DNA from: Zea mays
Taxonomy: Eukaryota > Streptophyta > Magnoliopsida > Poales > Poaceae
Reading direction: 5' to 3'
Assembly (NCBI RefSeq): GCF_902167145.1
Contig: NC_050101.1
Span: 131,408,990-131,472,989 of the forward strand
DNA: 64,000 bases
Shown: positions 58,901 through 61,084 of the stretch, piece by piece
Numbering within the stretch: position 1 is the first letter of the stretch
Layout of the letters: each line of letters starts with the position of its first letter
Translations under genes and position numbers: made by a program
The notes under the pieces: model-generated
What the model was told of the DNA's origin: nothing
Seen by the model: the letters and a program-made list of their open reading frames with translations, nothing else
The model's database searches: none

Positions 58901-60111
58901 AACATATACCATTTTTAAATCCTCTGAAGACTTCTTTGAAACAAATTCCAAAAATGCAGTATAGCAAAAACACATATTTTGGCTGGAATCAAATGCTAAG
59001 CACATGGAATTACAATTTTGATACACAAAACAATTGTTCCGTGAGATTGACTTCATGATAAAAGGCCTCCAAAATTCATATGAAACTATCCACTCGTTTC
59101 TAGGGGATATAATCTTAATTTCAAAATCATGATTGATATTAACATGCACTAGTTAAGTTGTCTATGCATTGCTTCGGTTTCTATATATCACATATGGTTT
59201 CTTTGTATAACATAAACTAACATGAGCTGCAATGGTTAGAGACGAGTGCTTTTTTCTAAGGACCACGGTTTGAATCCTAGTGGGGGCGCCTTTTTTTTAT
59301 ATTTCACTGAGCATGAAGGGAGAAACTCCCACTTTATATTAGCAGAGATTGTTCTATTCTAATGTCATCTTGGAATTTTAAACACTAAATTGATAACTTT
59401 ATAGCATGGCCTTTTATTCAAGTTAATTTCAACTATCAACAACAGAAACACCATGTCATTGCAATTCCACTACCGTTTATCTAAACCCTTAGCATTGTGC
59501 ATGAGATATAAAATTTGGATGAGAAAAAAACAAGCAAATTTTAAGAATACCAAACTTATACCTGCTTCATTTTTATAGAATAAAACAAATAATACTATCC
59601 TCGAAAAATTTAGCAAACAAAAAAGAAAACAGTTGTGTTGCTAGACATGTAAGGTTTTATGCATACTATTTGTCCACTCTGACTTTCATCAAGCAGCCCA
59701 GATGACTACCAACTACTAGTATGAGGCATAAAAGTGAAAGTGCTTACATACCTCAAACATGTTCAAGTATCTTGTGAATAACAAGGGAAGAAAAGCATCC
59801 CAGTTCACAGATCTTGAATTTTTTATACAACGTGCTATGATGGAAGCCCATTGGATGTCCCAGAAGTTACAATTTGTGACAGAATCCCATATGTCCAGAC
59901 AATTTCTAATCCAATCACTGCAACAGGGTAAAATCAGTTGAAAGAGAAAGTAAGACAATGTTCAGCTATAGAAGAGAGAAGGGAGCTTATCAATCCAATA
60001 TGTGATTACGTTGTAAAGTGATCCTGATTCCTCGAGTTCGCTGGAAGAAACAGCCTGAGAAATCCAACACCTTCAAATGCTGAGTTATGCCATGGATTTT
60101 CCAGCAAGGGC
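24848..60111 (-). CDS. PA200: Proteasome activator PA200 (PSME4/Blm10 family), 31 exons, 5' end missing
   Basis: PA200 is a HEAT-repeat ring protein that caps the 20S proteasome, opens its gate and, in known members, promotes degradation of acetylated histones, mainly in the nucleus. Coding exons on the minus strand are: 60111-60010, 59917-59752, 50822-50706, 48370-48303, 48219-48118, 48031-47815, 47653-47426, 47342-47221, 47123-47009, 46913-46698, 46615-46466, 46360-46284, 46168-45951, 45752-45539, 45463-45384, 45315-45198, 45119-44949, 44279-44111, 44027-43984, 43796-43754, 43310-43165, 31898-31804, 31666-30768, 27880-27566, 27505-27410, 26638-26460, 25908-25827, 25637-25516, 25405-25319, 25128-24975, 24889-24848. 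Every junction keeps frame without a stop, giving ~1,650 residues; plant PA200 is about 1,800. Two introns use GC donors. The gene looks intact despite more than 20 kb of transposons in its introns. Confidence 0.93.
26194..26350. mobile_element. Stowaway MITE (157 bp) in a PA200 intron
   Basis: Ends are CTCCCTCCATCCC and its inverted match GGGACGGAGGGAG, flanked by TA on both sides (26192-26193 and 26351-26352). TA duplication plus CTCCCTCC ends are the Tc1/mariner-related Stowaway signature. It sits in the 551-nt intron 26459-25909. Confidence 0.92.
26460..27880 (-). CDS. PA200: PA200 exons 24-26
   Basis: 27880-27566 encodes V-R-E-A-I-G-I-A and a long polar, acidic insertion (D-S-A-E-D-S-M-D-D-R-E). 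27505-27410 encodes L-V-Y-P-I-L-S-L-Q. 26638-26460 encodes K-D-L-S-L-L-A-K-S-A-F-E-L-L-K-W-R and L-R-T-F-T-Y. The 60-nt intron 27565-27506 is the shortest in the gene. Confidence 0.92.
28009..28343 (+). mobile_element. tRNA-derived SINE (~335 bp) with 15-bp TSD
   Basis: Flanked by TTAAAGTATGAATGG at 27994-28008 and 28344-28358. Pol III box A-like TAGCCGAGTTGGTTAGGTGG lies near 28023 and box B-like GAGTTCGAATCTC at 28066-28078. The 3' end is T-rich. It is inserted in the 2.9-kb PA200 intron, antisense to the gene. Confidence 0.88.
28403..28484 (+). mobile_element. Second, partial copy of the same SINE head
   Basis: It shares GCGAACGGGCTAAATGG-type start and AGTAGCACTCCTTAGGTCCTG with the 28009 copy but breaks off before box B. 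It is likely a truncated, older insertion 50 bp downstream. Confidence 0.45.
28640..30346 (-). mobile_element. 5' part of a Copia element (LTR, leader, gag/protease debris)
   Basis: The LTR is 30346-30199 (148 bp, TGTTGGA...TTCCAACA), followed at 30198 by TGGTATC, the methionine-tRNA primer site. The leader and a GC-rich gag region follow. Near 28780 a frame reads S-G-A-S-F-H-T-T-P-D followed by S-P-S-S-I-V, the Copia protease active-site region. The catalytic Asp before Ser-Gly-Ala reads His. The left end is truncated before integrase. It is the only large intronic element in sense with PA200. Confidence 0.7.
30377..30475. mobile_element. Tourist-like MITE (99 bp)
   Basis: Termini GGGCTAGTTTGGCAAC and inverted GTTGCCAAACTAGCCC, flanked by TAA on both sides (30374-30376 and 30476-30478). 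A 3-bp TAA/TTA duplication fits PIF/Harbinger. The whole element is nearly one hairpin. Confidence 0.9.
30768..31898 (-). CDS. PA200: PA200 exons with the longest exon (899 nt)
   Basis: 31898-31804 completes the G-L-H-W-R-Y-N-L-M-A-N-R junction across the 11.3-kb intron. 31666-30768 is 899 nt long and encodes L-P-H-S-R-M-L-A-I-S-A-L-N-T-L-L, a Ser/Thr-rich insertion, then F-A-R-I-F-K-R-L-I and P-S-V-E-S-A-P-E-W-A-A-C-I-R-Y-A-V. The 137-nt intron between them is GT-AG. Confidence 0.92.
32139..32543 (+). repeat. 5' LTR of the outer Copia, interrupted by a non-LTR tail
   Basis: It begins TGTTAGAATCAC and ends CTTTCTATCA just before the primer site. About 32240-32367 is foreign: it ends with ATGCGCAGTTCTCCTGCG plus an A-run, the conserved LINE/SINE tail found elsewhere in the window. 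Confidence 0.65.
32641..34204 (+). pseudogene. Outer Copia gag and protease, broken
   Basis: An Ala-rich N-terminus from ATG 32641 is followed, in shifted frames with stops, by Copia gag sequence (L-V-L-L-T-L-K-R-Y, V-L-S-W-P-F-G-T-I, G-N-Q-E-T-R-A-L, L-V-L-N-L-L-R). After 33950 comes the protease neighbourhood: D-W-V-I-N-S-S-A-S, where the catalytic D-S-G-A has become N-S-S-A. The frame then reads into P-F-Y-L-N-N-I-L-V-A and continues after the nested element at 38868. Confidence 0.75.
34210..34289 (+). repeat. Inner Copia 5' LTR, left part
   Basis: TGTTAGACTGCCCG... matches the first 80 bases of the 3' LTR at 38723 almost exactly. It stops at CCCATT where the Helitron begins. Confidence 0.95.
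34290..35901 (+). mobile_element. Non-autonomous Helitron (1612 bp) in the 5' LTR
   Basis: It starts TCTCTACTACC and ends with the hairpin CCCGTTGCAACGCACGGG (35873-35890) followed 11 nt later by CTAG. These are the standard termini of the main maize Helitron family. Removing it rebuilds an LTR identical in layout to 38723-38862, with no target duplication, as expected for rolling-circle insertion. No Rep/helicase is encoded. It carries a PP2C fragment and an antisense tRNA-like stretch near 34545-34605. Confidence 0.95.
34925..35505 (+). pseudogene. Captured PP2C-type protein phosphatase fragment, two exons
   Basis: Exon 1 (to about 35232) reads D-C-Q-F-D-L-W-K-Q-S-Y, S-G-C-T-A-L-S-I-V-K-H-G-D, V-V-A-N-V-D-D-S-R and L-K-P-N-L-P, then a donor GTAAGT. 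Exon 2 (about 35312-35492) reads Y-L-A-D-E-P-G-V-H, S-R-A-F-D-D-Y and K-D-C-G-V-I-S-T-P-E, then GTGAGC. These are PP2C motifs in their native order with the intron retained, so genomic DNA was captured. The G-D-S-R and A-F-G-D catalytic sites read D-D-S-R and A-F-D-D, and there are stops and a frameshift near 35200. It is a relic. Confidence 0.85.
35902..35961 (+). repeat. Inner Copia 5' LTR, right part, and primer site
   Basis: The final 60 bases of the LTR end ATTCCAACA and are followed directly by TGGTATCACAGG, matching the 3' end of initiator methionine tRNA except for minor changes. Confidence 0.93.
36025..38703 (+). pseudogene. Inner Copia pol: integrase C-half, reverse transcriptase, RNase H
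   Basis: One frame runs throughout with a single TAG at 37915-37917 that divides it. After a Pro/Ala-rich leader the frame enters integrase at R-E-F-D-N, just past the second catalytic Asp, and keeps N-G-R-A-E-R. The junction near 36183 marks a deletion of gag, protease and the N-terminal half of integrase. RT motifs (N-A-F-L-H-G, L-Y-G-L-K-Q-A-P-R-A-W, Y-V-D-D-I near 37757) and RNase H motifs (T-D-A-D-W-A, E-A-E-Y, C-D-N-V-S-A, F-A-D-I-F-T-K-G-L) follow. The codons are very GC-rich. A large Ala/Pro/Arg linker carries 24- to 30-bp sub-repeats near 36770-36860. Confidence 0.9.
38723..38862 (+). repeat. Inner Copia 3' LTR (140 bp)
   Basis: TGTTAGAC...TTCCAACA. It is uninterrupted and serves as the reference for the split 5' LTR. 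PPT-like GCGGGGGGG lies just upstream. Confidence 0.95.
38868..39185 (+). pseudogene. Outer Copia pre-integrase domain
   Basis: It resumes the outer frame with S-I-E-F-D-P-F-G-L-F-V-K-D-L, then W-H-R-H-L-G-H-P-G and C-H-A-C-L-L-G-R-H, the H-H-C-C zinc segment before integrase. It breaks off at the LINE pair. Confidence 0.85.
39188..39630 (-). mobile_element. 5'-truncated LINE end, minus orientation
   Basis: Read on the minus strand it has LINE ORF2 C-terminal sequence (W-W-L-W-K-H-R-N, C-V-F-E-G, D-D-A-Q-R-W-C-L-V-G-A-K). It ends at 39190-39240 with the conserved tail AACGCGCAGTTCTCCTGCGC and A-run. Its truncated 5' end meets the next LINE fragment head to head. Confidence 0.7.
39631..40657 (+). 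mobile_element. 5'-truncated LINE end, plus orientation
   Basis: A single open frame to 40536 encodes the ORF2 C-terminus: W-H-D-R-W-I-L-G, the zf-RVT block with W-A-P-P-K-C-Q-F-F-L-W, H-N-K-C-W-T-A-D-R-L and C-P-L-C-D-Q-E-G-E, then N-H-L-L-V-S-C. A short 3' UTR ends in ACGCAGCTCTCCTGCGTGTT and an A-run. It is the best-preserved LINE C-terminus in the window. Confidence 0.88.
40658..40934 (+). pseudogene. Outer Copia integrase core, first part
   Basis: The frame reads Y-Y-L-L-V-L-D-D-Y-S-H-F-L, then N-V-Q-C-D-N-G-H-E-S-D-N, F-L-L-T-H-G-A and S-C-P-Y-T. The catalytic Asp residues of the DDE triad are visible. About 20 residues expected between this and 39185 are missing, so the LINE-pair insertion came with a deletion. 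Confidence 0.8.
40935..41144 (-). mobile_element. Short non-LTR insertion (210 bp) with 12-bp TSD
   Basis: GGCGTATGATTT flanks both sides (40923-40934 and 41145-41156). Read on the minus strand it ends with the conserved CAGTTCTCCTGCGTTG-type tail. I see no tRNA promoter boxes, so it is a truncated LINE or a SINE sharing the LINE tail. Confidence 0.8.
41145..41370 (+). pseudogene. Outer Copia integrase, C-terminal part
   Basis: It continues the same domain with R-M-I, C-S-L-L-F-Q-A-S-L-P-P-R-Y-W-G-E-G-L-H-T-A, then degenerates. No RT follows; homology is lost near 41370. Confidence 0.75.
41560..42575 (+). pseudogene. Second Copia remnant: pre-integrase and integrase
   Basis: Degenerate frames give S-F-S-K-W-H-D-R-L, G-H-V-S-I-D-S-T-F-H-C-K-G-C-K-L-G-K, A-Q-A-Q-N-G-V-A and L-R-V-F-G-C-T-C-Y-V-L-L-T-P-R-E-H. 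This is a different Copia family from the outer element and carries many stops. No LTRs were recognised, although a PPT-like AAAGGGGGG lies near 42573. Confidence 0.6.
42695..43080. repeat. Direct duplication (~215-bp offset) near a PA200 splice donor
   Basis: A ~150-bp segment containing GGGATATGATCAATTAG, AAACTATA(A/T)ACTGAAAA and GAACTCAGTAC at about 42725 recurs at about 42940, roughly 80% alike by eye. It lies about 90-440 bp downstream of the donor at 43164 on the minus strand. It appears to be duplicated intron sequence. Confidence 0.75.
43165..48370 (-). CDS. PA200: PA200 central exon block (18 exons)
   Basis: Eighteen compact exons with mostly 68-200 nt introns encode the middle HEAT-repeat region. 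Landmarks in order: Y-H-P-S-N-G-G-R-W-T-Y-S-L-E-R-F-L, L-L-D-R-G-Q-Y-S-K-D, L-S-N-W-L-D-E-F-F-S-R-L-F, L-L-C-C-A-C-V-H-S-Y-P-E-E-A, L-S-P-A-L-E-T-A-I-D-Y, P-R-W-A-L-V-D-K-A and G-L-H-W-R. Two tiny consecutive exons (44027-43984, 44 nt; 43796-43754, 43 nt) restore frame together. The exon at 48031 was placed at TGTAG|T because the nearer in-frame AG would leave only a 29-nt intron. Confidence 0.9.
43389..43725. mobile_element. Tourist-like MITE (337 bp) beside a 43-nt PA200 exon
   Basis: Termini GGCCCCGTTTGTTT and inverted AAACAAACGGGGCC, flanked by TTA at 43386-43388 and 43726-43728: PIF/Harbinger signature. The right end is only 29 bp from the end of the 43-nt exon (43754), so it forms most of intron 43753-43311. 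Confidence 0.93.
44460..44715 (-). mobile_element. TRIM-like miniature LTR element
   Basis: Two ~70-bp direct repeats (44463-44530 and 44639-44708; each has ACACTAACC.. TTCAACC, TTGGGA.AA and CAATCCACTCATACA) flank a core. Read on the minus strand the core has GAGTTCGAATCCTGGC, like the tRNA-primed region of miniature LTR elements. A related arrangement occurs at 58620-58880. Confidence 0.45.
44723..44880 (-). mobile_element. SINE copy, minus strand, internally deleted
   Basis: It is the reverse complement of both ends of the 28009-28343 SINE (CTCGACCGGT at one end, CCTCTAGATGAGTTGG and AAGTGGTCTAAGTAG at the other). About 180 bp is shorter, with box B lost. It lies in the 669-nt intron 44948-44280, sense to PA200. 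Confidence 0.75.
48517..48825 (-). CDS. Unrecognised 102-residue ORF in a PA200 intron
   Basis: An open minus-strand frame is protein-like in its C-terminal two thirds (T-V-A-N-L-V-R-K-T-R-S-G-T-F, K-L-V-V-L-F-V-L-L-V-K-N-N, N-K-V-M-H-A-W-S-R-H-G-L). It could be an old gene or transposon fragment. It lies in the sense direction inside PA200 intron 50705-48371, but no splice sites join it to PA200. Function unknown; it may be chance. Confidence 0.2.
   Translation of the reverse strand: MVPASIIAGRGTHLENKPPGLKGPVMASTVANLVRKTRSGTFVREQEEGDKLVVLFVLLVKNNLTERHNKVMHAWSRHGLRSLDFNMEATRMGFTIRLNGEL
49134..49248. mobile_element. hAT-type MITE (115 bp)
   Basis: 8-bp duplication GATGCCAC at 49126-49133 and 49249-49256. 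Near-perfect inverted ends are CAATGTTTTCAAG and CTTGAAAACAATG. The interior has symmetric ATTAATCG blocks. TSD length fits hAT. Confidence 0.85.
49391..50180 (+). mobile_element. Copia 5' LTR plus leader, joined to a non-LTR tail
   Basis: 49391-49529 resembles the 140-bp LTR at 38723 (CTCGTCTAGGGTTTTGGGG, CCCAACCCTAG). It is followed by TTGGTACCAGAGCC, a methionine-tRNA-like primer site. A GC-rich leader continues to about 49980 and shares the frame M-N-P-V-L-R-D-C-V-E-L with 28640-30346, so the two are related families. 50080-50180 is a separate non-LTR tail ending AGACGCAGTCCTCCTACG plus an A-run. Confidence 0.6.
50190..50556 (+). mobile_element. 5'-truncated LINE tail
   Basis: It starts in ORF2 C-terminal sequence (I-I-L-G-A-W-I-L-W-K-H-H-N-V-C-V-F-E-G) and ends AACGCAGCTCTCCTGCATTT plus an A-run. 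It lies in the PA200 intron 50705-48371, about 150 bp from the splice donor. Confidence 0.75.
50706..50822 (-). CDS. PA200: PA200 exon c, isolated between two large introns
   Basis: A 117-nt exon encodes 39 residues, including G-S-Y-P-F-P-V-E-V-P-G-N-T-R-F-L-F and S-K-A-I-A-K-S-V. It is flanked by an 8.9-kb intron (59751-50823) holding a LINE and a 2.3-kb intron (50705-48371) holding Copia and LINE debris. Acceptor CTAG and donor GTAAGT are intact. Confidence 0.9.
50925..51175. mobile_element. Head-to-head pair of LINE/SINE tails
   Basis: The minus-strand tail (ACGCAGGAGAACTGCGCG from about 50940) and a plus-strand tail (AAACGCAGCTCTCCTGCGTT near 51131, then an A-run) face outward from a common centre near 51060. 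Split Stowaway-like ends (CATTCCTCCGCTCC before, GGAGGGAGTA near 50597) suggest insertion into a MITE. Confidence 0.6.
51471..51583 (+). mobile_element. SINE fragment interrupted by a LINE
   Basis: Starts GCGAAAGGGC, with box B-like GAGTTCGACTCC at 51532-51543, the same family as 28009-28343. A LINE inserted at its 3' side; flanking sequence resumes at 58210. Confidence 0.7.
51630..54126 (+). pseudogene. LINE ORF1 (nucleic-acid-binding protein), broken
   Basis: Several frames carry a Pro-rich start, a basic segment and two C-C-H-C knuckles near 52200-52310. The first is C-F-N-C-F-A-D-D-H-F-A-T-S with its last Cys lost; the second, C-F-R-C-K-A-L-G-H-R-S-Y-A-C, is intact. An ORF1 core (C-V-I-G-W-N-S-L, V-A-D-I-A-D-A-V-A-L-K-L) and an acidic Pro/Val-rich tail at 53629-54126 follow. 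Stops and frameshifts separate the pieces. A 55-bp tandem duplication lies at 54171-54257. Confidence 0.75.
54670..58035 (+). pseudogene. LINE ORF2: endonuclease, reverse transcriptase, zf-RVT
   Basis: The endonuclease opens with N-V-R-G-L-N-D (the preceding Trp codon is TAG) and has V-W-L-Q-E-T-K, G-D-F-N-Q-I-Y and S-D-H-C. RT spans about 56090-57000 with D-C-R-P-I-S-L, K-L-D-I-T-K-A-F-D-S-V, R-Q-G-D-P-L-S-P and Y-A-D-D-V-V-L (near 56715). The C-terminus has W-A-P-P-K-C-K-T-F-L-W, H-N-K-C-W-T-A-D-R-L and C-P-F-C-D-Q-E. Many stops and at least several frameshifts make it inactive. Confidence 0.88.
58610..58885 (-). mobile_element. TRIM-like miniature element
   Basis: Direct repeats of ~65 bp (TTCAACCTAAAAGATTAA...CACTTGTATTCTAAC at 58627-58681 and a similar block at 58824-58879) flank a core. 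On the minus strand the core reads TGATACCAGAGCTAGAGG then AAGTTCGAATC, resembling a tRNA-complementary primer region. It is the same type as 44460-44715. Confidence 0.45.
59225..59300 (+). mobile_element. tRNA-like SINE head with T-run
   Basis: Box A-like AGCTGCAATGGTTAGAGACG and box B-like GGTTTGAATCCTAG are ~30 bp apart and followed by a T8 run. It is too degenerate for a functional tRNA. Confidence 0.4.
59752..60111 (-). CDS. PA200: PA200 exons a-b (first exons visible)
   Basis: Exon a (60111-60010) starts after TACAG and encodes P-L-L-E-N-P-W-H-N and F-L-R-L-F-L-P-A-N, a signature of plant PA200 at about residue 170. Exon b (59917-59752) encodes I-W-D-S-V and ends L-N-M-F-E. The intron between them is 92 nt (GT-AG). 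Exons for the first ~170 residues must lie further right. Bases just upstream of exon a happen to read W-N-Y in frame, but no closer acceptor supports extending it. Confidence 0.85.
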
Positions 60112-60334
60112 CTGTAGTTCCAGTACAGTAAAACGTAAGATACTTCAATGTTGGCAGTAAATTGTCAAGCAATTTCCAATTATAATCTGTTCTGATTTTC
60201 AGTGTTATTTTTCAAAGGACCAGATGTTAACAATAATAACGGTGGAAAGAACAATGATGATATTATCAATACAACTACTTGCTATTATGAACTTATGATC
60301 TTTCTATGAACATAGCATGTCTAATCGTCATTCT

Positions 60335-60650
60335 ATAAAACTTATCTTTTAGTTTATGTGGTACCCTCTTGTCATATAGAATGTTGGATGCTTGACACAA
60401 CTTCCTACACCTTGCTTTGATTCTATGGCTAACATTTTTATCAATATCTCTCTCTCTAGCATTGATCCTAAATACCTAAAGATGTCCTTCCTAGGCACTA
60501 CTTGACCTTCCAAACTAACATCTCTTTCCTATTAATCCTACCTGGTTTTCATCAGCTAACACTATATCGTCCGCAAAAAACATACATCAAGGGATATCCC
60601 TGTGCATGTCCCTTGAGACCTTATCCATCACCAAGACAAAAATGTAAAGG
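60335..60650 (-). pseudogene. Non-LTR reverse transcriptase fragment (RTE-like)
   Basis: The minus-strand frame reads D-I-P, stop, C-M-F-F-A-D-D-I-V-L-A-D-E-N-Q, then V-S-L-E-G-Q-V-V-P-R-K-D-I-F-R-Y-L-G-S-M and C-Q-A-S-N-I-L-Y-D-K-R-V-P. This is the very common grass 'retron-like' RT. It is truncated on both sides and unrelated to the L1-type LINEs nearby. Confidence 0.75.
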
Positions 60651-60801
60651 CTCAGTCGTCGTATTGCTGGAGCAGGGGTTGAGTTTGAGAAGCAGGAACT
60701 GTAGAAGGTGAACCATAAATGCTATGAAGGCTTTGACGATTATTGGGGAATCAGAGGGTATAGACCAGCAAGCTAAGGATGACTATGCTAAGGTCTTTTC
60801 T

Positions 60802-60900
60802 GGCCTCCGTAAGGAGGTTTTCTGTAAACCTTTGTTTTTCTATTTTCTTCTGCTTAATATATAATGGGGCGCAGTTCTCCTGCGCGTTTCGAGGAAAAAA
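60802..60900 (+). mobile_element. 99-bp non-LTR tail insertion
   Basis: Flanked by ACTATGCTAAGGTCTTTTCT (60782-60801) and a one-mismatch copy at 60901-60920. It ends GGCGCAGTTCTCCTGCGCGT plus an A-run, so it is a severely 5'-truncated LINE/SINE copy with an intact TSD. Confidence 0.88.
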
Positions 60901-61084
60901 ACTATGCTAAGGTCTTCTCTACTACTCTTTCCCTAGAGCATTTGAAGCACTTGCAGTCCTCTTCGGATGGACCGATGGACAGTGCCAGATGAGCTACGTT
61001 TAGGTGCGAGCAGCAGTGTGGCAGGTGTTTGTTGGTGTTTTTCTCAATGTGGTCGTCTCTTTATTTTTCTGGTTATTAATGGAT

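Noticed and set aside
60111..60140. Upstream extension of the first PA200 exon (W-N-Y) through an AC acceptor of a U12 intron
   Set aside because: Only three residues support it and family memory places a junction before P-L-L-E-N-P-W; the candidate ATATCC donor near 60590 lies in a retroelement fragment.
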